A stretch of 7,282 nt of DNA from Gammaproteobacteria bacterium (lineage in GTDB: Bacteria > Pseudomonadota > Gammaproteobacteria > Pseudomonadales > Azotimanducaceae_A), in the NCBI GenBank assembly GCA_026713405.1, contig JAPOON010000822.1, positions 1-7,282 of the forward strand, in the 5' to 3' direction. The first letter of the stretch is position 1; each line of letters opens with the position of its first letter. Positions 1 to 5,950 of the stretch are shown one piece after another. A program made the position numbers and the translations under genes. The notes beneath the pieces are model-generated. The model was not told where the DNA came from. It saw only the letters and a list, made by a program, of their open reading frames with translations, and searched no databases.

Positions 1-385
1 GGTTCACCAGGGCGTGGCCGATCTGGTTCTCCACCAGGCGGTCGGCATCGTCGGGATTCCACAGCAGGATGAGGCTGACGTGCCCGTCCGGCGCCTCTGC
101 CTCCAGATTGCCGGACCACCAGGCCCCGTAGTAAGCCTTGATGTCAGGGTGAATCTCGGTCTCCAGCGCGTTTTCCAGGCCGGGAAAGTCATCGGCCAGC
201 GATCGCTTGACCGGGCGCCAGCGGATGAACTCCCCCGGGCTGCCGGCGCCGTTGTCCGGTTGCCGGGTGTACGGTTCGCCGATCTCGCAGGGCGAGCGCC
301 AGGCCGGGTCGAAGGGGGCTTCGAGCTCCGGCCAGGCCTTCAGGTGGTGCTCCACGAAGTGGGCGAGGGATTCGGTAACGGACAT
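1..385 (-). CDS. syd: Syd protein (SecY-interacting), N-terminal 128 residues, cut by window edge
   Basis: Syd is a small soluble protein that binds the cytoplasmic face of SecY and is thought to act as a check on translocon assembly. The visible 128 residues read straight through from an ATG at 385 with an in-frame stop just upstream (397-395), so the start is well fixed, although no strong Shine-Dalgarno is seen. Family-like segments, compared from memory with E. coli Syd (about 181 residues), are SPCEIGE at residues 31-37, EFIRWRPV at 52-59, the EIHPDIKAYYGAWWSGNL stretch at 77-94 (E. coli has IHTFYTTQFAGDM), and LVENQIGHALV at 117-127 (E. coli VQENLIGHLVT). About 50 C-terminal residues lie outside the window. 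It follows the hydroxy-acid dehydrogenase gene after 65 bases and may be cotranscribed, but nothing suggests a functional link. The spacer contains a weak 5-bp stem (GCCGG/CCGGC, 408-424) without a U tract. Confidence 0.88.
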   Translation of the reverse strand, partial: MSVTESLAHFVEHHLKAWPELEAPFDPAWRSPCEIGEPYTRQPDNGAGSPGEFIRWRPVKRSLADDFPGLENALETEIHPDIKAYYGAWWSGNLEAEAPDGHVSLILLWNPDDADRLVENQIGHALVN

Positions 386-450
386 GCGGGCATGTTACTG
401 CGCGGAAGCCGGCATCGCACCGGCAAGGAAAGTGTAGCTGCAATCCCCGG

Positions 451-1590
451 CTAACCGCGCCAGATCACCCGCTCGGAAACGTCGTTGATGTCGCGGAGCC
501 CGCAGAAGGCCATGGTGAGATCGAGTTCCCTGCGGATGATCTCCAGGGCCGTGACGACGCCCTCCTCACCCATGGCGCCCAGGCCATAGGCATAAGCGCG
601 GCCGATCATCGTGCCCCTGGCGCCGAGGGCCAGGGCGCGAAACAGATTCTGGCCGGTGCGAATGCCGCCGTCCATCCACACCTCCACCCGATCGCCCACC
701 TCCCGGGCAATGGCCGGCAGCGCATCGATCGTGGCCGGAGCGCCATCGAGTTGCCGGCCGCCGTGATTGGAGACGATGATGGCATCGGCGCCGCTCTGCG
801 CCGCCATGCGTGCGTCTTCCACGTCGATGATGCCCTTCAGAATCAGCGTGCCGCCCCAGCGGTCCTTGATCCACTGCACATCGTCCCAGTTCAACTTGGG
901 ATCGAACTGGCGGGCCGTCCAGGTGGCGAGCGACCGCGTATTCCGGGCATCTGCGATGTGCCCGACGATATTCCTGAAGGTGCGGCGCCTGGTGCGCGCC
1001 ATGCCCCAGGCCCAGCGGGGCTTGCCGGCGATGTTCAGCAGGTTCGCAAGCGTCGGGTTCGGCGGCGTCGACAGGCCGTTCTTGATGTCGGCGTGGCGCT
1101 GACCGAGGATCTGCAGGTCCACGGTGAGCACCAGGGCGGAGCAGCCGGCTGCCCTGGCGCGGTCGATGAGGCGCCCGACAAAATCACGGTTCTGCATCAC
1201 GTACAACTGGAACCAGAACGGTTCGCTGGCGTGTTCGGCGACATCCTCGATGGAACAGATGCTCATGGTGGACAGGCAGTAGGGCACGCCGAACCGCTCC
1301 GCGGCCCGGGCGGCCTTGATCTCGCCGTCCGCGTGCAGCATGCCGGCGCTGCCCAGCGGGGCGAGCGCCACCGGCATGGCGACCTCCTGGCCCGCCATGC
1401 GTGTCTGCACGGTGCGGTCGGTCATGTCGACCAGGATCTTCTGCCGCAGCTTGATCGCGTCGAAGGCGCTCAGGTTGTTTTTCAGCGTGCTCTCCGTCCA
1501 CGAACCCGCCTCGGTGTAGTCAACGAACATGCGGGGCACGCGCTTTCGAAAAAGCTGACGAAGGTCTTCGATGCAGGTGATTGGCGTCAT
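451..1590 (-). CDS. FMN-dependent alpha-hydroxy-acid dehydrogenase (LldD / mandelate dehydrogenase / glycolate oxidase family)
   Basis: This 379-residue protein belongs to the FMN-dependent TIM-barrel family that oxidises L-2-hydroxy acids to 2-keto acids. The expected active-site residues are all visible by comparison with glycolate oxidase: Tyr25 (FVDYTEAGS), Tyr130 in WFQLY, Asp158 in LTVD, Lys252 in LKGI, His276 and Arg279 in SNHGGRQLDG, and the FMN-phosphate region DGGIRTG at 307-313 followed by GARGTMIGRAYAYG. Residues about 173-211 form a long, basic, Trp-containing insert between barrel elements (KPRWAWGMARTRRR). LldD and mandelate dehydrogenase have a membrane-binding loop at this position, so a respiratory-chain-linked, membrane-associated enzyme is more likely than an oxygen-using oxidase; this is inference. 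The ATG at 1590 overlaps the stop of the upstream LLM gene as ATGA, which fixes the start and implies translational coupling. The open frame continues upstream to 2226 only as a shadow. The substrate cannot be deduced; lactate, mandelate, glycolate and longer 2-hydroxy acids are all possible. Confidence 0.93.
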   Translation of the reverse strand: MTPITCIEDLRQLFRKRVPRMFVDYTEAGSWTESTLKNNLSAFDAIKLRQKILVDMTDRTVQTRMAGQEVAMPVALAPLGSAGMLHADGEIKAARAAERFGVPYCLSTMSICSIEDVAEHASEPFWFQLYVMQNRDFVGRLIDRARAAGCSALVLTVDLQILGQRHADIKNGLSTPPNPTLANLLNIAGKPRWAWGMARTRRRTFRNIVGHIADARNTRSLATWTARQFDPKLNWDDVQWIKDRWGGTLILKGIIDVEDARMAAQSGADAIIVSNHGGRQLDGAPATIDALPAIAREVGDRVEVWMDGGIRTGQNLFRALALGARGTMIGRAYAYGLGAMGEEGVVTALEIIRRELDLTMAFCGLRDINDVSERVIWRG

Positions 1591-2414
1591 GGAAACCTGT
1601 CCGCCCCGAACCGTTCCAGGGCGGCGTGGTTGCTGGCGATGTCGCCGGTCTCGGTATGCATTACCAGTTCGGTGACACCCGCGTCTTCGAAATCGGCGAC
1701 GGCTTCCGGCGTTATGCGCTCGATGCCGATGCGCAACTGAACCGTGCGCATCGGCGGCCGCCCCGCCTTGCGCTCTTCCTCGCGAATCACCGGCAGGCGC
1801 TTGCGCACGCTGTCGGGAGGCAGGTTCAGGGGGTGCCAGCCGTCGCCGAGGCGGGCCGCCCGCTTGAGCGCCTGCGGCCGGTTGCCGCCTATGACGATGG
1901 GCGGATGCGGCGCCTGCAGTGGTTTCGGCGAAGTGACGATGTCCTCGAAATCGAAGAAGCGGCCGTGAAACGTGGCGGCTTCCAGGGTCCAGAGCGCGCG
2001 CAGCACCTCGATAAACTCGTCGCTGTAACTGCCGCGGGTGTCGTACGGGACGCCGAGTGCCGCGTTTTCCTCCGGCATGCTTCCCACACCGAGCCCCACG
2101 GTCAGCCGCCCGCCGGAGAAGTGGTCCAGGGTCGCGAGTTCCTTGGCGAGCACCATTGGGTGCAGGTAGGGCATGACCAGCACACTGGTGCCCAGCCGGA
2201 TGCGGGACGTGTGCGCGGCGATCCACGTTAGCGTGATGAGCGCATCCTGGTACGGCGCGTTGCCCAGCCGCTTCTGGACGTATCCCAGGTTCAGCACGTG
2301 GTGGCTGACCCAGACGGAATCGAACCCCAGGGCTTCCGCCCGCCGGGCCAGTTCGGTCAAGTCGTTGGGGTCCACGACCCCCGCGTTATTGGGTATCACG
2401 TATCCGAAGCGCAT
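1587..2414 (-). CDS. LLM-class (luciferase-like) flavin/F420-dependent oxidoreductase
   Basis: This 275-residue protein has the bacterial luciferase-like TIM-barrel fold and most resembles the subgroup annotated as F420-dependent LLM oxidoreductases (TIGR03619-like, recalled from memory). Signatures are the N-terminal strand MRFGYVIPN, LARRAEALGFDSVWVSHHV at 22-40, RIRLGTSVLVMPYLHPMVLAKELATLD at 71-97, the GGRLTVGLGVG loop at 101-111, and the C-terminal PPIVIGGNRPQALKRAARLGDGW at 171-193. Length is normal for the family. The start at 2414 is preceded by GGGGAAG at a short spacing. The stop overlaps the start of the hydroxy-acid dehydrogenase (ATGA), so the two are made together and may act on the same compound. 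F420 is uncommon in gammaproteobacteria, and many LLM proteins use FMN or FMNH2, so the cofactor is open. No biosynthetic gene for F420 is in the window. Confidence 0.9.
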   Translation of the reverse strand: MRFGYVIPNNAGVVDPNDLTELARRAEALGFDSVWVSHHVLNLGYVQKRLGNAPYQDALITLTWIAAHTSRIRLGTSVLVMPYLHPMVLAKELATLDHFSGGRLTVGLGVGSMPEENAALGVPYDTRGSYSDEFIEVLRALWTLEAATFHGRFFDFEDIVTSPKPLQAPHPPIVIGGNRPQALKRAARLGDGWHPLNLPPDSVRKRLPVIREEERKAGRPPMRTVQLRIGIERITPEAVADFEDAGVTELVMHTETGDIASNHAALERFGADRFP

Positions 2415-2442
2415 GTCTTCCCCGGTGCCCGCGGCACGATGG

Positions 2443-2475
2443 CCGGCGCCGCGCGATGTTACAACATGGCGCCGG
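2443..2475. repeat. Interrupted inverted repeat upstream of the LLM gene
   Basis: CCGGCGCC at 2443-2450 is the exact reverse complement of GGCGCCGG at 2468-2475. A second inner pair, ATGTT at 2456-2460 and AACAT at 2463-2467, closes on a 2-base loop, with five unpaired bases (GCGCG) on one side only. It lies 29-61 bases upstream of the LLM start in the 153-base gap after the GFA gene. It could be an operator for the left-hand operon or a structured leader. No regulator gene is in the window and no T tract follows in either direction, so a classical terminator is unlikely. Confidence 0.45.
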
Positions 2476-2567
2476 TTCGGGCTTGCGGAGGGGTGGAATG
2501 AGTTGGGGTGGCGGCGGTGTGCGCACGGGAACCGGTGTTTTTTGGGACGGGCGGGAAAGGATGCCGG

Positions 2568-2975
2568 TCAGGCTCGGGGGGACGGCTTCTTGAAATCCTT
2601 AGCATCGGGCAGCTGGTCGTCCACGTGCAGCCAGTCGATCCGGGATTCCCGATAGTCGTGAAAGCGCGCGGGCCAGGCATCGGGATCGTCGAAGACGCCC
2701 AGCGTAATGTAGATCCGTTCGGGGCGCGGGTTGTAGCCGAAGCAGAGGCTGCTGCCGCACCTGGGACAGAATCCGCGCCAGGCGCGCTCGCTGGAGTCGT
2801 ATCGGGCCAGGGGCCCCGTCCACGTCACGGCATCGCTGGCGAAAGTGGCAAAGGTCGCCACCGCCCCGCCCGTCGCGCGCCGGCACATGACGCAGTGGCA
2901 GTGGGTGACCCGGCGCGGTTCCTTCGCGGCGCTGAAGCGGACGTCACCGCAAAGACAGGAGCCGGTTACAGCCAT
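2568..2975 (-). CDS. GFA / CENP-V family zinc-binding protein
   Basis: This 135-residue protein is a member of the glutathione-dependent formaldehyde-activating (GFA)/CENP-V family, a small beta fold with structural and exchangeable zinc sites. The cysteine pattern is complete: Cys7-x-Cys9 in GSCLCGDVRF, Cys26-x-Cys28-x2-Cys31 in HCHCVMCRR, and Cys70-x2-Cys73-G in GFCPRCGS. The ATG at 2975 has a strong ribosome binding site, GGGGGAG, with seven bases of spacing. It follows the acyl-CoA dehydrogenase stop by only 37 bases, so it is probably the last gene of that operon. The name formaldehyde-activating comes from one studied member whose activity has been questioned, so function here should be read as unknown; a thiol-adduct-handling role is a guess. 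The final residues (DAKDFKKPSPRA) are a short basic tail. Confidence 0.9.
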   Translation of the reverse strand: MAVTGSCLCGDVRFSAAKEPRRVTHCHCVMCRRATGGAVATFATFASDAVTWTGPLARYDSSERAWRGFCPRCGSSLCFGYNPRPERIYITLGVFDDPDAWPARFHDYRESRIDWLHVDDQLPDAKDFKKPSPRA

Positions 2976-3012
2976 GTCGGTGCTCCCCCTGTTCCGTTGC
3001 CCGCCCCCGCCG

Positions 3013-4218
3013 TCAGCGCAGCCCGAAATCGAAGCCTTCGCCCCGCGCGAAGCGGCGCAGGATGCGCCCGCCGGTGTTCTGGATGTGCACCTCGTCGGCG
3101 CCGTCGTAGATGCGGGCGTAGCGGGCGTTGCGGTACATGCGCTCGAGCGGCGTGTCTTCGGTGACGCCCTTGGCGCCGTGCACCTGGATGGCCCGGTCGA
3201 TGACGTTGTGCAGCATCTGCGCGCCGTACACCTTGATGAGCCCGATCTCCACCCGGGCCTCGGTGCCCTGGTCGATCTTCTGGGCGGCGTGCAGGGTCAG
3301 CAGGCGGCTGGCCTGGATCTCGGCCGCCGAGTCGAAGACGAATTTCTGGATCTGCTGGTGTTCGCCCAGGGTCTTGCCGAAGGCCACCCGGTCGTTGGCG
3401 CGCTCGCACAACAGGTCGAAGGCCCGCTGGGCCTGGCCGAGCCAGCGCATGCAGTGGAAGATGCGCCCCGGCCCCAGGCGCTGCTGGGCGATCTTGAAGC
3501 CCTGCCCGCGCGGCCCGAGGAGGTTGCTCTTCGGCACCCGCACGTTGTCGTAGACCACTTCGCAGTGGCCCTGTGCCTGGCCCATGACCTTGACGTCCCG
3601 AACGATGTTGTAGCCGGGCGTGTCGGTGGGCACCACGATCATGGAAAAGGCCTGGTGGTCGGGCGCATCGGGCTCGGTGCGCACCATTGCCGTGGTATAG
3701 GCGGCGGAATTGGCGCCGGAGGTGAACCACTTGCGGCCGTTGATGACCCACTCGTCGCCGTCGAGTTCGGCCCGGGTCTGCAACTGGGTGGGGTCGGAAC
3801 TGGCCACATCCGGTTCGGTCATGCCAAAGCTGGGAAAGACCTCGCCGTCGACCAGCGGTTGCAGGTACTTCTCGCGCCACTCTTCCTTTGCGTACATGTG
3901 CAGCATGATGGAGTCCTGCAGGGAGTGGGTGCCCAGCGCTACCGTCGCCACCTCCGAGCGCCCCACCACCTCGTTGATGAACACGTAGTCCATGAACGGC
4001 AGGCCGCCGCCGCCGAGTTCCTCCGGGTGGCCGAGCGCCCAGAGGCCTTCCGCCTTGGCCTTGTCCATCAGGGCGCGCAGCGCGCCATCGCGCCGGCTCG
4101 AAATCCGGTCGGTCAGCACCTCGGACTCGACCGGATAGATTTCCTGCTCGACGAACTGCAGCACCTTGTCGCGCAGCGGGCGGATGTGGTCCGGGATGGA
4201 CAGGTTGAGCATCGACAT
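3013..4218 (-). CDS. Acyl-CoA dehydrogenase family protein (ACAD10/11-like)
   Basis: This 401-residue flavoprotein should introduce the 2,3 double bond into an acyl-CoA, passing electrons to an electron-transfer flavoprotein. Domains are in the usual order: N-terminal helices (1-125), the middle beta domain with FAD motif FGMTEPDVASSD at 131-142 and WVINGRKWFTSGA at 157-169, and the C-terminal helical domain with RVAFGKTLGEHQQIQ at 277-291 and AIQVHGAKGVTEDTPLERMYR at 343-363. The residue matching the MCAD-type catalytic glutamate (YEG) is Asp372 in RIYDGADEVH, as in the ACAD10/11-like branch; I see no other obvious base. The start at 4218 is chosen because GGGGAG sits seven bases upstream inside the end of the hydratase gene, and the N-terminus from there matches family length; an in-frame ATG two codons later and a longer frame to 4362 are less likely. 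Only four bases separate it from the hydratase stop, so the two are cotranscribed. Substrate unknown. Confidence 0.94.
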   Translation of the reverse strand: MSMLNLSIPDHIRPLRDKVLQFVEQEIYPVESEVLTDRISSRRDGALRALMDKAKAEGLWALGHPEELGGGGLPFMDYVFINEVVGRSEVATVALGTHSLQDSIMLHMYAKEEWREKYLQPLVDGEVFPSFGMTEPDVASSDPTQLQTRAELDGDEWVINGRKWFTSGANSAAYTTAMVRTEPDAPDHQAFSMIVVPTDTPGYNIVRDVKVMGQAQGHCEVVYDNVRVPKSNLLGPRGQGFKIAQQRLGPGRIFHCMRWLGQAQRAFDLLCERANDRVAFGKTLGEHQQIQKFVFDSAAEIQASRLLTLHAAQKIDQGTEARVEIGLIKVYGAQMLHNVIDRAIQVHGAKGVTEDTPLERMYRNARYARIYDGADEVHIQNTGGRILRRFARGEGFDFGLR

Positions 4219-4222
4219 ACCA

Positions 4223-5023
4223 CTACTCCCCGATTCTCTGGAACCTGGGCGCGCGCTTCTCGATGAACGCCCGGGCGCCCTCCGTCGAATCCGGGGCCGC
4301 CACGGCCAGGTTCTGGGCCACCTCGGCTTCGCGTAGCGCGGTCGGGTAATCGGTGCCCACATGGCGGTAGACGAGGCGCTTGGTCTCGGCGATCGTGGTG
4401 GGCGGCGATGTCTCGGCCAGCCGCCGCACGTAGTCGCAGGCGCTGGTCAAGAGGTTCTCCGGCTCGAATACCCGGTCCACCAACCCCAGTTCCCGGGCTT
4501 CCTCGGCGCCGATGCGGTCGCTCATCCACAACAGGTCCAGCGCCCGGCCGAGGCCCACGAGACGAGGTAGCAGCCAGGTCGAGCCGTGCTCCGCGACCAG
4601 GCCGCGCTTCAGGAAGACGGTGGAGAGGCTGGCGGCCGACGATGCGAAGCGCAGGTCGCTCATCAGGGCGAGGATCAGCCCGCCGCCGACTGCCACGCCG
4701 TTGATGGCGGAGATCACCGGTTTGGGCACGTCCAGCAGGTAGGTGAACAGCCCCGGTATCTCGTCTTCCGGGGTGGGGGCCGGGGGCTCGGCCGAAGAGG
4801 TAACCTCCGCCAGGGCCTGCAGGTCGAGGCCGGCACAGAAGCCGCGCCCGTTGCCGGTGATGACGATGCCGACGACGCGCCGGTCCGCCGCGGCCTGGTC
4901 AACGGCCTGGCGAATCTCCCCGAGGGTGTGGTACGTGAACGCGTTGAGCTGGTTGGGCCGGTTGAGGCGTATGAGGGCGACGGGGTCGTCGACGCTGTAT
5001 TCGATGTCGGTGTAGGTGTCCAT
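4223..5023 (-). CDS. Enoyl-CoA hydratase/isomerase (crotonase) family protein
   Basis: This 266-residue crotonase-fold protein is of standard length. The two oxyanion-hole segments are clear: GFCAGLDL at residues 61-68 and NGVAVGGG at 108-115. In rat crotonase the catalytic acids are Glu144 and Glu164; by my alignment these positions are Phe137 (TVFLKRGL) and Asp163 (RALDLLW). Glu145 in RGLVAEHGSTWLLPRL instead sits where PaaG-type isomerases carry their single acid. A plain syn-hydratase assignment is therefore doubtful, and an isomerase or another crotonase reaction is as likely. Residues 74-90 form a short insert rich in Pro and Glu between the first oxyanion segment and the next helix. 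The ATG at 5023 is preceded by GAGGA about ten bases upstream. It is the first gene of a probable three-gene operon with the acyl-CoA dehydrogenase (4-base gap) and the GFA protein. No convincing promoter is seen in the spacer upstream. Confidence 0.93.
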   Translation of the reverse strand: MDTYTDIEYSVDDPVALIRLNRPNQLNAFTYHTLGEIRQAVDQAAADRRVVGIVITGNGRGFCAGLDLQALAEVTSSAEPPAPTPEDEIPGLFTYLLDVPKPVISAINGVAVGGGLILALMSDLRFASSAASLSTVFLKRGLVAEHGSTWLLPRLVGLGRALDLLWMSDRIGAEEARELGLVDRVFEPENLLTSACDYVRRLAETSPPTTIAETKRLVYRHVGTDYPTALREAEVAQNLAVAAPDSTEGARAFIEKRAPRFQRIGE

Positions 5024-5277
5024 TTGAAGAACGTCCTCGTGATGCGATGAAGTGTTAAAGCTGCGGCTGGACCTCTTGCCCGCGGGTCAGGTTGTCAGAT
5101 GAATCAGGTCGGCGCTCGTTCAGCGCTTTCCCGACGGGCCCGGGTATCGCCGCGTCAGCATTAAATGCGGTTCGCGAACGGCGGGTCAAGCATGCGACCG
5201 CCTGGAGTTGTAAGCCCGGCGTGCGAGATCCCCGTGCGGCATACCTGGTCTCGGAGCCGGAACGGGTTCTTTGGTTT

Positions 5278-5401
5278 GACTTCCGGAGCGGGTATGCGGT
5301 GGGGGGGAATCGGGAGGCCAGGCGGCAATTCTCTTTCTTTTTCGACTTCCGGAGCGGGTTTGCCGTGGGGGGATTCGGCGGGCCTGGCGGAAATTCTCTT
5401 T
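5278..5401. repeat. Two tandem direct repeats, 66-base period
   Basis: Unit A (5278-5336, 59 bases) and unit B (5344-5401, 58 bases) both open with GACTTCCGGAGCGGGT, pass through a G-tract of six or seven bases, and end in ATTCTCTTT. I count seven substitutions and one single-base indel, about 86 percent identity. The bases before unit A (TTCTTTGGTTT, 5267-5277) resemble the T-rich linker before unit B, suggesting a third, decayed unit further left. The function is unknown; it may be a copy of a dispersed intergenic repeat. Confidence 0.85.
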
Positions 5402-5430
5402 TTGGACAGCATGGATTGTTCAACAGGCTG

Positions 5431-5452
5431 GCCCCGCAACTAGTTGCGGGGC
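5431..5452. repeat. Perfect 22-base palindrome
   Basis: Arms GCCCCGCAAC (5431-5440) and GTTGCGGGGC (5443-5452) are exact reverse complements around a central TA. It lies 25 bases beyond the stop of the periplasmic sensor gene in the direction of transcription. As RNA it would form a very stable stem-loop that could protect the 3' end or aid termination, but no U tract follows on the minus strand. A protein-binding palindrome or part of a REP-like element is also possible. Confidence 0.75.
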
Positions 5453-5462
5453 GTCGTCACCT

Positions 5463-5520
5463 GCTGAAGCTGTGCTTCAGCTCGGGCTGCGCCCGACCGG
5501 TGGCGACTCATTCGGTCGCC
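5463..5520. repeat. Run of three adjacent hairpins overlapping a gene end
   Basis: Three perfect stems stand next to each other: GCTGAAGC/GCTTCAGC (5463-5481, 3-base loop), TCGGGC/GCCCGA (5482-5496, 3-base loop) and GGCGAC/GTCGCC (5502-5520, 7-base loop). With the palindrome at 5431 this makes four stems in 90 bases. The second and third stems lie fully inside the 3' end of the sensor gene, and its stop codon (5477-5479) falls in an arm of the first. Arrangements like this resemble REP/BIME-type intergenic elements, but I cannot name a family. Confidence 0.7.
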
Positions 5521-5950
5521 GGTGCCGCTTGCGTGTGCGCATGCTCTGCAGCATTTCCCTGCGCTCTTCCGGCGTCAGTGACTCCACGAGTTTGACGAAC
5601 GCCGTATGACCGGCTTCCTGGCCGGCGAACAGATTGTTCCTGAACCGGGCCAGTGCCGCTTCCAGGGGCTCGCGCTCGAACGGTTCGCTGTTGATGGCGT
5701 CGTAAAGCGCGCGCTGGGTGCCGCGCAGGCGGCGCAGGCTCGGGGCCGCCTCGCGAAACTGGCGGATCACGGGCTTGAGCTCCGCTCGCCGCTCGTCGGA
5801 GAGGAACCGGGTGGGCGCGCGAATTCCCATCGTCAGGTCGAAATGGGGCCGCTGCCCGGCGGAGAACCGCCCCGCCAGGACGCCGACCAGCACGAGATTC
5901 ACGAGAAGCGACACCACCAGGGCGGCCACGAGCCATCTGAACCTATTCAT
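5477..5950 (-). CDS. Membrane-anchored periplasmic sensor, CpxP/Spy/CnrX-like (heavy-metal sensor type)
   Basis: This 157-residue protein has an N-terminal anchor (residues about 6-28, WLVAALVVSLLVNLVLVGVLAG) and a helical periplasmic domain. It resembles Spy/CpxP and CnrX-type (Metal_resist) proteins in having two LTxxQ-like helix starts, LSDERRAEL at 50-58 and LTPEERREML at 125-134, separated by charged helices (residues 60-120). CnrX binds Ni/Co through His42, His46, Glu63, His119 and Met123; here only His36 and His115 fall in the domain core, so metal sensing is uncertain. It may instead sense envelope stress. The ATG at 5950 overlaps the end of the 96-residue membrane protein gene by eight bases, so translation is coupled. 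It is the last gene of the sigma-factor operon. The tail after about residue 140 (basic, then Pro/Ser-rich) is encoded by hairpin DNA and is probably not part of the ancestral domain. Confidence 0.82.
   Translation of the reverse strand: MNRFRWLVAALVVSLLVNLVLVGVLAGRFSAGQRPHFDLTMGIRAPTRFLSDERRAELKPVIRQFREAAPSLRRLRGTQRALYDAINSEPFEREPLEAALARFRNNLFAGQEAGHTAFVKLVESLTPEERREMLQSMRTRKRHRRPNESPPVGRSPS

Larger units (their letters stand above)
5024..5476. other. Non-coding spacer with tandem repeats and hairpins
   Basis: This stretch between the sensor gene and the hydratase gene has no credible gene. Open frames cross it on both strands, but they translate the repeats into low-complexity Pro/Arg/Gly-rich sequence without recognisable domains. 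It holds a 66-base-period direct repeat (5278-5401), a 22-base palindrome (5431-5452) and the start of a hairpin run that continues into the neighbouring gene. A 7-base inverted pair GCATACC (5239-5245)/GGTATGC (5291-5297) with a 45-base loop is also present. The promoter of the hydratase operon should lie near 5040-5150, but I see no good -35/-10 pair. Confidence 0.7.

Noticed and set aside
751..1740. Plus-strand 329-codon open frame opposite the hydroxy-acid dehydrogenase
   Set aside because: It is antisense to a clear enzyme with an intact active site, and its product looks like nothing known to me.
1591..2226. N-terminal extension of the hydroxy-acid dehydrogenase to 2226
   Set aside because: The extension is an Arg/Ala/Gly-rich out-of-frame reading of the LLM gene; the ATGA overlap at 1590 is the natural start.
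2519..2545. Plus-strand terminator at the T6 tract near 2537
   Set aside because: GTGCGCAC is palindromic but does not sit directly before the T tract, and no plus-strand gene ends there.
2845..4266. Long plus-strand open frame (473 codons) opposite the acyl-CoA dehydrogenase
   Set aside because: It is the antisense shadow of a well-supported gene, as often occurs at this base composition; it has no recognisable domain.
5278..5401. CRISPR array
   Set aside because: There are only two imperfect 58-59-base units separated by seven bases, with no spacer pattern and no cas genes.
5055..5423. Minus-strand 122-codon open frame in the spacer
   Set aside because: It needs a TTG start inside the repeat region without a Shine-Dalgarno and gives a Pro/Arg-rich, low-complexity product.
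5414..5428. Integron attC-like core (GTTCAAC) or insertion-sequence end near the palindrome
   Set aside because: A single match to the short attC consensus has no partner box at a suitable distance, and no cassette, integrase or transposase gene is present.
5092..5595. Plus-strand 167-codon open frame across the spacer
   Set aside because: It translates the tandem repeats and hairpins and then runs antisense through the sensor gene. It shows no domain and no ribosome binding site, so it is most likely chance in high-G+C DNA.
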